Assembly (NCBI GenBank): GCA_033002965.1
Contig: JAURVB010003422.1
Span: 1-64,000 of the forward strand
From: Piper betle
Lineage: Eukaryota; Streptophyta; Magnoliopsida; Piperales; Piperaceae
Reading direction: 5' to 3'
DNA length: 64,000 bases
Below are positions 10,606 to 23,761 of this stretch, one piece after another. Positions within the stretch are counted from its first letter, which is position 1; each line of letters starts with the position of its first letter. The notes below the pieces were generated by a model, which did no database searches, was not told where the DNA came from, and saw only the letters and a list, made by a program, of their open reading frames with translations. The position numbers and the translations under genes were made by a program.

Positions 10606-13074
10606 AGTTATTGTGGAAGTATCAGCCAAGTAGTTACCTCACCCTACAGGAGGAGAACTACTTAAGGATGTTCTTAGCCTTGTACAGAGACTACATGTCA
10701 CAACATTGAGAGCAGAATCGGGTTAGAGTTTGAGGACAAGATATAGCTACAGGAACATAATCTAGGTAGAGGAAAGTTAGGCCCACTAGAATTAATTAGA
10801 TGTGATGACACATGATTGACTTCACCAGCCATCTTGCATATCATCGCCTTGACCTGACATTCTTAGGTTGGATGTGTATTGCAAGATAGTGTTAGTGACA
10901 GTCTTATAGGTATCATTAGACAATGTAAGTGAGATCTTCTAGGGATGTATATGGACATAGTACAAGAACATGATAGTATGATATCCAGATAGGATGACCA
11001 TAGTGGTCAAATTGTTCAATAAGCATAACAGCATACATGTGACCCATGGCCATGGTTTCCCAGGTCATATGGTTAGCAAATGATCAAATACGTGGTTTAA
11101 CTCATTTAGAGTTTTGCCTAGTGATGGGTTTTCTTTGTTCTTTGCCAGCACAATTAGGTCCTTACCTTGAGACATAGGATTTAGCATTTGTCCCGAGTAT
11201 AGGAGGTACCTTCGTGGTACAGTTTAGGACTTACAGTATAGGTAGCCAATGATAGACCAATTTGGAGGAGACAACTTCACCCAAGCATGGGAGCGACATA
11301 GACATGGACTTCACTCAGACCAGATCATGTTGACCAGATAGAGGGTCATCAATGTATGCTCATCTTAACTGACAGCTTTGCTTGAGAGTCTACCACAACC
11401 ATAGTAGTCATGTGAGCCAGGATTAGTGCTGCAAATCAGTACGGGACGATAGGTCACACACCACTAAAGAGCGGATGAGACATGTATCAACCTCACTATG
11501 AGTCCCCGTAGACTCGAGGAGAGATAGTGGTTCTTTGGGTCATTTGAACTCCATCCGTTTGGAAGTGCATGACTAGTACAGTATCAAAAAACACATGCCT
11601 ATTGTTAGTTGATTGAACTAGAGCTACTTAGGAGTCGTCTCTTAGGCTCGTCATTTATTGGTTGTTCCATAGGCTGGCCACCTATGGCAAAGTCCAATGA
11701 TGATGTTCTTAGACACATGTCTATGGACCTACCCATATTTTGGCCACCAGAATCCTATGCTAGTTTTATTACTAGGATGACTTGTACGATTACCTTTACA
11801 CCACCACAGATAGAGACATGATGTCAGACTATGCGAGGATGTCCCAATTATAGTCGTATAGCAGTGTGACCAATTTTTTATGAGAGATTCATTCACTTAT
11901 CATGTCACCAGAGATGTCAGGCAAAGTTGAGCATCTACAAGAGTATTTCCACACTCACCCTTCCATATATATCAGTTCTACTATCTATTTTCCATATGGT
12001 TGAGATGATAAAATATACTAGTATTTTCACATTCATCTTTCTAGATATACTAGTCCTACCATCAATTTCCTAGATGGTTGAGATGAACGGACATTAACCA
12101 GTCCATGTGTTACAAACCAGATGCAGGCTCCATAGTTGCATGTAGAGTATGTTTTCATACTCCTTTAGACATGTTGTACATGTACAGGTGTTCTCGCCTT
12201 TATTCCATCATAGAGAGTAGCTTCAGCAGTAGTTAGTGCTATTATAGATAGTTATGAGAGCCATAGCTTGCAGTAGAATCATAGCAACTATCCTTGTTCC
12301 TTTATAGAACAGAGTGAGATATTTGACTTGGGACCGAGTTAGCTAGGACCTAGTGAGTAGTTCGGTTCCTTTTCTAGAGACACTTGAGTGTTTGACCTAG
12401 ACTGGCGACAGTAAACCATAGAACTCATTAGCATATACCTTTACTTTGTACTAGAGTCCACCATATGCTCGTAGGACTCGTAGGACACCCTAGTATAATC
12501 GTAGAACCTGGAGTAGAGTGCCTTGAGGGTACTCATACTTGACCTATCGTATTGATGAGGATCATGGTGACATGGGTAGATGTTAGGCTGCATTCCTCGC
12601 ACCGAGATAGTGTTTCCTAATGTAGTTCAGACTAGTACCCTGCTGTACTCTAGAGTACTTGCTCGACTACCCAGTAGACCCTTAGGGGTGAGCTTAGGGT
12701 TTTCCCACTGAGGTCATTGCATTTCAGTCTCTATAGTTTGCGGTGACCCTAGGAGTTAGTCTAGCGAGATGACTAGAGCATGCATGGTCAGTCCAACGAG
12801 ACGATTTGAGCATGTATGGTCAATGCAGACAGATAATTGTAACATATGTGGCATGTTTTGTCATATGATTCGAACACATGTAGTTTGTCTAGCCATATTA
12901 GTAAGGAGCCACTGAGCTTTGTCAGCATTCAGAGATCTAGTTCCATGTTAGTACGTTTGGACCGTGTGCATCTAGCTTTCAAGGGAAAGCTACCAGTTTG
13001 TTAGCCGGATGACATCTTTAGTTGAGTACTCCGATCGCAGTTGATGTAAGAAATTCTGAGGATGGAATTTTTAT

Positions 13075-13087
13075 AAGGAGGAGAGGT
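13075..13087 (+). other. Polypurine tract of B1
   Basis: AAGGAGGAGAGG immediately before the TGTAAAGCCCC start of the 3' LTR, the usual plus-strand priming site. The bases upstream keep a weathered version of the gypsy pol end motif. Confidence 0.85.
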
Positions 13088-16000
13088 TGTAAAGCCCCAG
13101 TTTCAGCTGAGGTTTTTACCTGATTTTAGTTTTGTCTAGTTTGGGCAATCTTGAGTCAGTTCTAGCGAGCTCGAGCCAGACTAGTTTTCAGATTATGATT
13201 ATGGGTCCACACGACCATATGAGCATGTTATAGTGGCTGAGTATGTTTGACATGCATATGATAAGATCATAAGTTATCAAAGTATACCGAGGTATACAGA
13301 TTTGTTTGTATACATTAGCCAGGATTTTGGGCCTAGATCTAGGTTGTTGCAGTGTTTAGTATCTGCCTGGGATTTCTTTTGGGTATCTCATTGCATGGAT
13401 CACAAGGATTTTGGACCATCGAATTGTGCCCCATGGGCTCAGCTTAATTGCGTTTAGGGTTTTGAGGCCCATTTACCCTTCTTGCCTCGATTCCTGCCTA
13501 TGAAGTCAATTTTAGGACTTGAGTCAGTTTCATATTCGGACGGTCTCGATCTAAACTTTTTGTCCATATGTATAGTGCATGTACCCATAGGTGTGCCCCA
13601 CTGGGCCATGAATTTTCAGACGTCTAGATCATGCTACGTGACAAGATATGAGCCATCCACTCAGCTTTATCCTCACCCATTAATTTCCAGAGTTTCCAAG
13701 ATTTGAAATTTTCCACTATTACGCCGCCGCCACTTCAGCTCACTACCAGTGTGACCCCCACCCTCCTCCTGCCAACGCATCTGTACGGCCGTGACCATCT
13801 CATGGCCCATCATCGCCACCAGAGCCACCGCAGTAGCCGCCAAGGACGGTGTTTTCAGACTCATTTTCCGCCGCGTCTGCCACCCTTTCGGGCCATTTTT
13901 CGATGACAGTGAGCCACCTCTAGCCAATCTGACCACCCCCACAACTTTATCTTGCCTATATCTACATTTTGAGATAATCTGCGACAACCGTTGTTGCCGC
14001 GATCACCGCCAACAACGATGCCACACCCGGTGGCGATTTGCCCCTTTTCTTGCCGTTTTTCGGCCAACCAGCAGCCAGACTCCTCCGACTGTCATGACCA
14101 TCACGTTCCCCGTCCTCCCCTCTTTTGATCACCACCAAAGGCATCCTCCGCCATGCTGCCATTGGCATTCTCCGGCGACGAGCAACTCCCCCTGGCCAGC
14201 CCATTTACTCGCCTAGTCGTGCCAACGTCAGCCCAATCATGCCATGTCCGCCCGATCATGCCATGTCCGCCCAATTGTGCCCGCGTCCACCTAGTCATGC
14301 CTGAGATTGCATGTTCGTGCCCATGTCCATGTTCGTTTCCATCAGCCCAGCCAACCCTGCCCAGCAAGTTTATTTAACCCAGACCATGTGGGCTCAGCCC
14401 AATCTGGTCTGGTTCAACTTGGTTCAGTCCGGTTCAATTCAGTTTCAGCCAGTTTTCGGTCATTTCTCGACTATTTTCTATAATTCGAGAACAACTAAAA
14501 TTACTCTAAATGCATATTCATATGTTTTAGCATGATTGGATGATATGATTATGTTTCTTTATTTATTGTTTTATTTATTTATTTATTCATTATTTTATCT
14601 ATTTTATACGTGTTTCATATATGATGAATGTTTACATGATTATTTGATATTATTAATATTATATCTACTTATGAATATTAGTCTTATTATGTTTATTAAA
14701 TTATATATATGTATATATATATATATATGTTTATTGATTTATTTATTGTTATGTGTATGTTATTATTTGTTTGTATTTAATTATGTATTCTTGTATTGTA
14801 TAACTATGATATAATAAATATTCATTATTTATGAGTATTAACTATTTAATTATTTATTTATTTATTTATTTAATATATATAGATTTATTTATTTATTTAT
14901 ATGTTTACTAACATGAGTATATATTGATATTTACTTGTGTTTTCCAGTATATTTATATAGTATAATTATATTATGATTTTATGATTAGAATATTGATTGT
15001 TTTTACATATTTATTATCTATCTATTTATTCATCATTGTATGTATTTATTTATTTATTATTTGTTATTAGTTATTCTCTTTATTATGTCTTGATTTACGT
15101 GTTGTGTGTTTAGCGGTATGTTTATTTAGTATAGTTTTTTATTAGGATGTATTGATGATATGAGCACACACCACGAACATACATTATAAAGGGATGTTAG
15201 TATTTTACTTAGTAGTGGGTTACGATATAGGTTCCGGAGTCCAAGCTCGCCGTAGATGTGCAGATATGCTTAGAGATAAGACCACAGGTCCGTAGGATTC
15301 TCCCTCTCTATTTGACTCTTTGCGTGTAGAGTTTGATCATGTTTTATATGTAGGATGGCATCGGTGGCATTTTATTGCATTTGTCCAATGTCAGGCCATT
15401 TAGCTATGCTTTATACCCATGTTTAATAAAACTACTAGGATGAGATCTCTCATTGGTTTTTAAACTAAAACTCCAGAAATATATGATACAAGCATCTTTC
15501 CTAAGCCTATTATATGAGTACGCGCATTTTACGGATTACACAAATAAGAGAGTGAGCGCTATGGAGATATGTATGAATCGCCCTAGTACTCCTTCAAACC
15601 ATGAGGTGGTGCGGTGTATTATGGTACTGCATAATACAACACATTTCCAAAAATTGTGGCATTAACTTAACTGTTCCTTTAGCCACTCGAGTACCGTGGC
15701 GGGTGATATGGAAGGTGTGAGGGCATAAACACTGTATGTATGTATATGATTATGAGCCGTGCATGCAAGCTGGCAATTGCTTAAGTATGTTTGCTTACCA
15801 CCCAGTGTGAGGCAATCTTGAAGTTAAATAAGTTTTCGTGGGTAATAGAATACTCATTTGCTAGATTGTGTTAGTTATTTTTCGTACCATTAACATTCAT
15901 TATTAACGGTTTTAATATAATATATGCAGGTCATGCAAATCCTAAGTCGACTTTGGTGGGAGGACAGATAAACGCTACACATACTTGAGCTCAACGTAGT

Positions 16001-16194
16001 TATTTAATTTCTTACTTTTATTTATGTTTGATGTGTTTTGACATGTATTTAACTGTGTCTTCCATTCTCATGATACAAAGAAAGTTGTTTCGGTCTATTT
16101 TATTGATCGAGTCGTACCGACTGACGACTTTAAACATGACTCGACTCGATTATAACATTTCTTATTCAGTTATTAGGTGAAATCGGGTGTTACA
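13088..16194 (+). repeat. 3' LTR of B1
   Basis: Starts TGTAAAGCCCC and ends TGTTACA, followed directly by the GGAAA target duplication. It is about 87 bp shorter than the 5' LTR, partly from fewer minisatellite units and differences in the AT-rich TTTA tracts. Confidence 0.92.
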
Positions 16195-16390
16195 GGAAAT
16201 TTCACTACATGTCCCAAAAGGGAGGTTAGGACAATCCAAAGGTGTTGTTAAACACACAGAAAGCACACAAAAGATAAACAAAAGACATGATCCTATCTTC
16301 TAAGTATATACGACTCAACTAAATATGAAAATGTCGAGCATGTAGCATCTAAATAGGCGTACCAAGCATTGATGGAGGCTAAGGCTGGAC
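16195..16390 (-). repeat. Family A LTR, copy A1, last segment
   Basis: Continues the A1 repeat after B1: CTACATGTCCCAAAAGG here matches CTGCATGTCCCAAAAGG at 28903, and similarity runs to about 16390 (29075 in A2). Beyond this the two copies differ, which marks the 5' edge of the minus-strand LTR. Confidence 0.75.
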
Positions 16391-17207
16391 AAACATACAC
16401 TATATCATACATGAACCATGTCAAGAAAGGCCATACCCTATTGACCTGATTTGGATAATAACCAAACCGACAGTAAAACCTTTGGGCAAACGGCCTTAGT
16501 TTTAAACTATTTGTCACCAAAATTTTAGTGTCCACCATTTTGACACCGTGTCAAATTTTAAAAATGAAATAAAAAAGTAGGCACATATTATTCTTTAGTT
16601 GAAGTTTTATTTGAACTAGATTTTCAAGAATAAACCTCCAACTCTTTGAAAGAATATTGACATGTCCAGCATGGGTCTTGGCTAGGTTGGTATATAATCT
16701 AATAATTGAATTACAATCATAGTTTCAAAACTCGAAACTTAGAAGCAAGTCACAGAGAACTCCAAACAAATTTACAGTTATTTATATTATCTTTTCAAAT
16801 AAGTAAATATAACATTGAATGCAATTAACAAGTGTATGATTTAATTACTTTAAAATATTGATTTAGTTAAATTAGAAGAAAATATATATTTTGATAACTT
16901 TGATTAATTAACAGGGGGCGTCAATCATATAGTTTATTAGTAGAGATGTTTATGGAGTTTGAGTACGAAAGCTATGGAGGAAATAGACTTAGAGGAATTT
17001 TGTAGTTAAAACAAAATTTGAAACTATGATTGTAATGAGAAAAGATTATTTTCAAGATATAATAGATTACATGCAAGATAAATATTATCTATGAGATCAT
17101 AAATAAGAAAATATGTGCTCAAGACACAATATCTTATATTCATCCAAATTTATGCCTAAGAAAATGCCCATCTACGAGTTGGGCAGAACCACGGAGGGAC
17201 ACCCTTT
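16391..17207. other. Unassigned AT-rich stretch
   Basis: No gene, tRNA or recognisable element seen. It contains several AT-rich runs and lies downstream of the receptor-kinase locus, so it may include its 3' untranslated region. Confidence 0.4.
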
Positions 17208-20200
17208 TTACAGCGCTCTCTCTGATAGAGCATTAGAGACAAACTGCATGGTGGTTCTATTCTTCGGGCTCTCCTTTGTACAAGCCAAAGCCAGTTCCAA
17301 AATAAAAGCCAAATCTTTGGCCAAGGGTACAGTTGGGGTTGGCAGCCTTTTGGTCCAAAACATCCAACAAAACATCAGCATGTCCTTGAGTTGCAACTCT
17401 AAGGAGGAGGTCACCAGGGTGCACCCCCACCAGCACTTCTAGCACCACTAGCCCAAAGCTGTATACATCACACTTCTCTGATGCCGCCATTGTTGAAGCC
17501 AGCTCTGGGAACATATGGATGGGTTACTTACCATTACCATCTTAGAGTGCATCAATGGGGTCAATTGATAAGATAAAAGAAAGGTACCTAGAATGCAATT
17601 GTAATTAAAGATATGGAAGATTTTAAATAAGATAATGTGATATATAGAAAATGATGATGACAATTTGAATTGCAGTTGTATTGATAAAGTACTTGCCTGG
17701 TGCCATGTAGCCAACGGACCCAACTGCTCCACTCCAGAGAGACTTGCTCACAGACATCAACCTTGCAGTGCCAAAGTCGAAAGACTTTAGGCACTGATGC
17801 AAAATCTAACAGAACGTTGTTTGTGCATATGTCTCTGTGAACTATAGGGTGTACTTGATCATGGTGCATGTACGATAGGGCATCTGCTATTCCTTTTATC
17901 ATCATAACTCTTTCCCTCCATCCCAAAATTTGCTCTCCCTCTTGTCCCTTCAAAGAGTTTCTCAAACTCCCCTTCTCCACGTAATCATACACCAAGTACA
18001 TGCTTCCCTTCCAGACACAAAAACCATGCAACTTCACAATGTTCCTGTGACGAATTTCTGTTAGTGCCCTCACTTCACTCTCAAAAGCTTTCCGAACAAC
18101 AACTTCATCCAACCCCTCCTCATCTGGTGTGTGGATTTGTTTTACTGCAAATGTTTTACCTGTTGAAAGTGTGGCTTTGTAGACACTCTCTTGCCCACCA
18201 ATGCCTATGCAGAACTTGTTACTGAAATTGTCTGTGGCATCTACAATGTCCTTAAATGCTAATTTCACGCCATAGTTCTCTAGTGCAGTGAAAGTCTCAT
18301 CCGTTGTAGTCTCGTTACTTCTTTTTTGCTTACAGATGAGCATTGCTAGCAATGCAAGAACAATGGCAGTTGTAGTTGGTACTAGTACCGGGATTACCAC
18401 CTTCAAATATTTTTTCCCTGTACCATGGAGGCCTTGTTCATCTGTATCACAAGGCTTCATGCCTTGTTCTGTTTTTCCACATAGACCTGGATTGCCAATC
18501 AAGGATTCAGGGGAAGCATGTTCTAAAGCAAACTGATTGGGAAGAGAACCCACAAAATTGTTGTAGAAGATGTCAACACTTATCAGGCTTCTAGCGCCCT
18601 CTAATGTATGTGGTATTGAGCCTGTAAGATTGTTGTGGGACACATTAAGAATTTGGAGGTACGTATTCATTCCTACCTCTAATGGAATTGCTCCGGAAAG
18701 AAGATTGTGACTCACGTCAAGCTCTATCAGCTGTTTCAACATTCCAATTTGGGGTGGAATTGGCCCCTCAAGTTTGTTGCTTACAAGATACAGGAAAGAT
18801 AGTTTTGGGCTGTTGCCAATCTCCTTCGGTATTGATCCTGATAGGCGGTTGTCACTCAGGTCCAGACGGTACAACTTTGTACTTGGGTTAAAGAACTGAT
18901 CTGGAATATTGCCTGTGAGTCGATTGGATGAAATGTTCAGCTCTTCCAGATTTATCAAGTGCCCAATGGCAGGTGGGATGTGGCCTGATATGAAGTTGTC
19001 ATTTAAATGTAGACTAGTGAGGCTTCCACATTCACCCCATGTTGGTGCCAATTCTCCATGTCGCTGATTTTCTCGTAAATATACTAATTTGAGAAGTGGG
19101 TATACCCCAAAAGCATTGGTGATGTCCCCATCTAGGCGATTCTGGGAAAGAACAAGCCTTTTTAAACTTGAGCAATTTCTTATACTTTGAGGTATGGGCC
19201 CAGTGAACTTGTTCTCAGAAGCAGAGAAGTATTCCAGCTTTCGACCATGGCAGACCAAAGGGGGAGTTGACCAGAGAAATTGTTTAAAAAGAAACTGACG
19301 TCTTGGAGTAAACGAGGTCCAAAATCTTGAGGTATGATGCCAGAGAAATTGTTGGCATCAAGACGTAGAAGCCTAAGGTTGTTCAGGTTGGTTATGGTTT
19401 GTGGCAAGGAACCTTCAAACTTATTGTTGGAAAGAGAGAGCGCCGCCATACTCTTCATGTTACCTATCTCAGGTGGGAGATTCCCAGTAAGTGAGTTATT
19501 GAAGAGAGTCATGATTTGCAGTTGAACCAAGTTTCCAAAGCTAGATGGTAAGGGACCAGTCAAATGGTTCTCAGACAAATACAAGGAACTTTATGTTCCT
19601 CAAATTTCCCAATTCTGAAGGTAATGTCCCGTGTAGAAGGTTCCTAGATAGATCTAAGTATGTCAAGTTGTGCAAAGAACCAACCTGAGTTGGAATGTGT
19701 CCTGTGAGCAAATTAGAAGAGAGTTGCAAAGCTGTGAGCTGACTCCAATTAGAAATGAGGGATGGATGGATCTCACCTGATATTTGGCTGCCAGAGAGGT
19801 CAAGGGCGGAGATTTGAGTAAGAGATTTTAGGGATGGTGGCAATGGGCCTGACAAGTTTGTTTTAGAGCAAAGCAAGAACAGTGAGCTCGGTGCAGAAAC
19901 TGAGCTCATCAAGGATGGGAGAGTTGAGGTGAATATTTCTCATGTCTAAATTATTTAGCTTTGTCAAATTGCCAATGAAGGAGGAAATTTGGCCAGTCAT
20001 ATTTGTGTTGTCCCCCAAATGTAACTGTTGGAGTTTTCCAAGCTTTCCCAGCTCCAAAGGAATTGGGTCTGTGATCAAGTTCATTGATAGATCTAGATGA
20101 ACCAAGTTAGTACAGTTCAACACAAAGAGTGGAAAATCAGGGCCAATGTAGTTGAGTCGAAGCGAGAGAGAGTTCAAATGAGGAAAACCAATGAAGTGAA

Positions 20201-20742
20201 CTGGATCATCAGGTGATTCAAGATAATTGCCAGAAAGGTCCAAGTAACTCAACCTTTGCAAATTGCTCAGCTGATGGGGGATAACTCCTGTCAAGCTATT
20301 ATCATAGAAGTGAATAAACTGCAAATTCCTCATGCGTCCAATCTCCTTTGGAATAGAACCACTGAAATTGTTGTGGGTGACATCAAGGTGGGTGAGCTTG
20401 GAAAGGACTCCAATCTGAGATGGTATGAGACCAGAGAGCTGGTTGCTACTCAAGTTGAGCACAGTGAGGCTGGGGATGGCAGAAAAGTTTAGCTTGTCAA
20501 GTGTTCCTCTCACTCCAGCACTGCTGAGGTTCAACTCAGTGATGCTCCCACTGGAATCACAACCAACTCCCCTCCATTGGCAAGGACTTTGGTTGTGCCC
20601 ATGAGACCATGAACTGAGAGAATCAGAGGCACGTAAGCTGCTTTTCCAATTAAGCAAAGCCTCTGCCTCATCTTGAGCTGAGATTTTCACTAGCAATTGT
20701 GAGCATAGGAAGATAAATGAAGGCAACTCTCAAGATTGTCAT
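17208..20742 (-). pseudogene. LRR receptor-like kinase, MIK2-like (LRR-XII type), frameshifted
   Basis: Single-pass plasma membrane receptor kinase. ATG at 20740-20742 opens a hydrophobic signal peptide. Then follow an LRRNT domain (EAEALLNWKSSL.., SPCQWRGVGC), a long run of plant LRRs (LxxLxLxxNxLxGxIP), a GNPGLCG..C cysteine pair, a membrane helix ending CKQKRS, and a kinase domain. A 192-bp intron (17505-17696) splits MAP|ELA and starts GC rather than GT. VAVK-type lysine (FAVKQIH), HRD and DFG are encoded, but the third glycine of the P loop is E (GIGGQES). The frame breaks about six times, near 20695, 19870, 19594, 19260, 17795 (at DFG) and 17330, each consistent with one base gained or lost and with no other nonsense mutation seen. 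Arabidopsis relatives sense peptides in immunity and cell-wall monitoring. It is either a young pseudogene or an intact gene with assembly indels. Confidence 0.9.
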
Positions 20743-20869
20743 ATTGATGGTAGCTAGTGCAATCTATCATAACATAGTTTGCAAGTTGGAAAATGAGTTT
20801 GTGTTTGTGTGTGAGCTAAGATAGTAGCATGAAAGTTGTATCTATAATTTTGATATCTCAACACGATTA

Positions 20870-21690
20870 TTGACCCAAGCTTGCCATGCATGAGATAAGT
20901 CTTCAGCCATCGTATTATGATGTTTATAGCCACCCCATAAGCCAGTCTTCCTCCATTGTTTTATTATGTATGTTGATAGTCACCGTATATGTCAACAGCG
21001 TGTGGAAACTCCTATTGTTCTGACCACATTTTAATTGAGATATATCGGATTTATACTGGGTATTGGCATATTTCGCACAACAGGATGTAATTAGATTCAA
21101 CCGGATTTAAATATTATAGTAAAATATTTTATTATACATTAAAAATAATTTCTAATTAATATATAATTAAATATCAGTTAACATACTGCTGTTTTCAACA
21201 AAAAAAAAGGTTTAAAAATATATTGAATTAAAAAATTGGGCATGAATTAAAATAGTATAATAGTCTAAACCGAAATAGATTTAAAGAGGATACATGGTTA
21301 GTGTTATATGATTACACAGTCACTATGATACAATATTTAAAATTATTGACCCAAGCTTGCCATGCATGAGCTAGGTCTTCAACCATCGGTATAATACAAT
21401 ATGATACAATATTATGATGTTTGTAGCCACCATACAAGCCGGTCTTCCACCATTGTTTTATGATGTTCGAAGTTCCATTGGTTTGTCCCACATTTTAATT
21501 GTGGTATATCGGATTTATAGCGGGTAGTGGCATATTTTGTATAACACGAGGGACTTAGATTCAACCCGATTTAAATATTATAATAAAATATTTTATTAGA
21601 CATTAAAAATAATTTTTAATTAAATATCTGTTAACATACTAATGTTTTCAACAAAAAAATTAGGTTTACAAAATTATTGAATTAAAAAAT
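20870..21690. repeat. Tandem duplication upstream of the receptor-kinase locus
   Basis: Two diverged copies about 470 bp apart, near 20870-21230 and 21343-21690. Both contain GACCCAAGCTTGCCATGCAT, a CATATATCGGATTTATA-like block and the string GATTTAAATATTATARTAAA. They cover the likely promoter side of the minus-strand kinase. No known transposon termini were seen. Confidence 0.8.
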
Positions 21691-23761
21691 CGGAGATAAA
21701 TTACAATACTAGTCTAAACCGGAACAAATTTAAAGTCACCCAGTTAGTACTATACAATATTTAAAATTATTGTTTGTACTACTTTTAATTTATAATATCA
21801 TATTATGCCACCCAATTATACTCGGTATACTATACAGTGCCTTTAAATTCATTACGATTAAGGGTTTTGTATCATTTTAATTTGTACCATATTTTTAAAT
21901 TTAAAAATTTAAAAATTTTAATTTTTTGTCATGAAATTTACGATATCTTACCTGTTATTTAATAAAAAATTAATGATAAAATATTTTTATTGTGTACCAG
22001 TTATAAATTCGGTACCAAAACTGATTTATATTTAAAATTAGGGTCCCATTTGATTGATGACTCTTCTGGCTTTAACGTGTTGGAAATGAATGGAGGGTGA
22101 CTTGGGAAGCTTTTCTAGGAAGAAAATAAACCATTCTTGCTGACTTTGTATAGGGAAACACGGTCTAGAAGTTGTTTGGTAGAAAGATTAGCATTAACAT
22201 GGAAAATGCCACCCATGTTTTTTGGGAGTGTTTGCGGACTTTTGTTATACATGTAACATGAGACTTAACTAAGTCTCAGCACCTTCTTAAATTCGGGACC
22301 TGATAAATATCAGACATATTTACTTTCATTTTACCCTAAAAGCCCACAACTTACCGCCGTGTAATATCTTTTCACCTTCCCTCAACGCATAAACGCTTGT
22401 TCGCCTCCACGCCGCCGTGAGATGCCACCAAACTCTCTTCTTGCCCGACAAATTATCCTCTACTGCCAGCCTTCATGCTCTGTTGTAACTTGCAAGTGAT
22501 CGCCTTCCCTCGTTTTCTTGCTGTGAGTATTAGGTAAAAACTCTTTTTGGGTTGGATTGTATCATGGGCTTGATTACTACCGGGTATTTATTAGTTTTCC
22601 TTTTGGAATTTATTCTTGGTATTTTCTTGGTTGATTTGTAAGAATATACAGTGGGTTGCAGGGATTTGTTTGATTTGTGAGTTGTATTGTATGATGTTGT
22701 GGTTATACGGATATATTGGGTGGATTGTAATAATGAGCATGAATATTACACAGTGTGTATTAATTTTCCGTTTGTTGCTTATTTTTTGAGTGTTTTAGCT
22801 AATTTGTGGGATTATGTAGTAGGTTGTATGTTATATAATGTCATTGGTGTAGAGATTTGGTTAGTTAAAATGATAAATTGCTTTCGGTTTCTTGCAACTA
22901 GTGGCTACTTTGATTGTCATTGTTTATTTTTATTTTTTAAAAAGAAATATATCTTGATTGTATGTGAGGTTTGTTTTGTAAATTTCTTGGTTTGAAATTG
23001 GCTTGAGGTGTCTTATATACTTCTATGATGTATTTTGTATCAATGGAAGAGATGCAAATTGCTTTATTGTGATATAGGAAAAACAATGTTAAGAAATGAG
23101 AAAAACATGTTTTTTATTTTCATATATATTTTGCAGTACTTGAATGAAAGGCAGATTGTAATGTTTTGAACAGGTCATGTTTTTCTTCCTTAATGGGTTG
23201 GGTTTGGTTTGGTTTTGGGTTTGTCGTTTGGGTTTGGGTCGAGTCCGAACTTTTAAGGACAATAATGATATATAGCTATTAAAATGTTTGTTTATGGGTT
23301 TTCTTATTGGTTCGAGTTCAACCCGACCTGTTCACAACACTAGTTGTAAATAGTTGATCTGTCACAAAAGTATATTTATAGTTATTAAAAAATTTTCTGT
23401 ATTTTAATATATTTCAGATTAAAATTTATGTTTTTTAAAAAGATATAGTAATTTTTAAATCGTATCAGATAGGAGAAATTCAAATTAAATATGGTTATAA
23501 TAAATGAAATCAAGATTAAATTGTATTTGGATTTGGATATTTGGATTGAATTGGATTATGGCCATTCCCAAACTATATTTGATACTAACTCATACCTACT
23601 TTGCACTAGATCAAAAAGATGTGAAGCAGTATAATTAACCTATATATATTAATTCAAAGTAGCATGTAATTTTCATGGGCGTTGAAGGAAGGATAAGACC
23701 CAATGCCCAATGGACAACCTTATCTTGACTTTTTAGAAGTTGTTAAAGTTTGGATTGAGTT
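21691..23761. other. Unassigned intergenic sequence
   Basis: AT-rich. The section 22320-22520 is GC-richer and pyrimidine-biased and ends in a possible splice donor (CTGTGAGTAT), like the leader exon of a gene or element, but no protein follows. About 22687-22995 is a 102-codon plus-strand frame with no recognisable similarity and AT-rich hydrophobic content, which I do not call a gene. Around 23190-23330 there are GGTTTGGGT-like runs. Confidence 0.4.

Larger units (their letters stand above)
6054..16194 (+). mobile_element. Complete non-coding LTR retrotransposon B1 (LARD-like, gypsy-derived)
   Basis: A 10,141-bp element bounded by TG..CA, with LTRs of about 3.2 and 3.1 kb and a 3,840-bp internal region. 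Target duplication GGAAA lies at 6049-6053 and 16195-16199. A primer binding site for initiator tRNA-Met follows the 5' LTR and a polypurine tract precedes the 3' LTR. The internal region shows no gag, protease, reverse transcriptase or integrase that I can recognise; the longest open frames are about 60-70 codons. The sequence before the polypurine tract (GAGGATGGAATTTTTATAAGG) resembles the GAGGACGAAATTT end of plant gypsy pol regions, so it probably descends from a chromovirus and depends on another element's proteins. It sits inside the A1 repeat, which it postdates. Confidence 0.92.

Noticed and set aside
14536..14814. 92-codon frame rich in Y, F, L and I, looking like a membrane protein
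   Set aside because: It is a translation of TTTA/TATT repeats in the AT-rich part of the B1 3' LTR; the same artefact occurs at 33943-34167.
22026..22060. GGTCCCATTTGATTG as a possible PIF/Harbinger terminal repeat
   Set aside because: No matching inverted end or three-base target duplication was found.
22687..22995. 102-codon plus-strand frame
   Set aside because: AT-rich, hydrophobic, no recognisable domain, and no homologous copy or codon pattern to support it.
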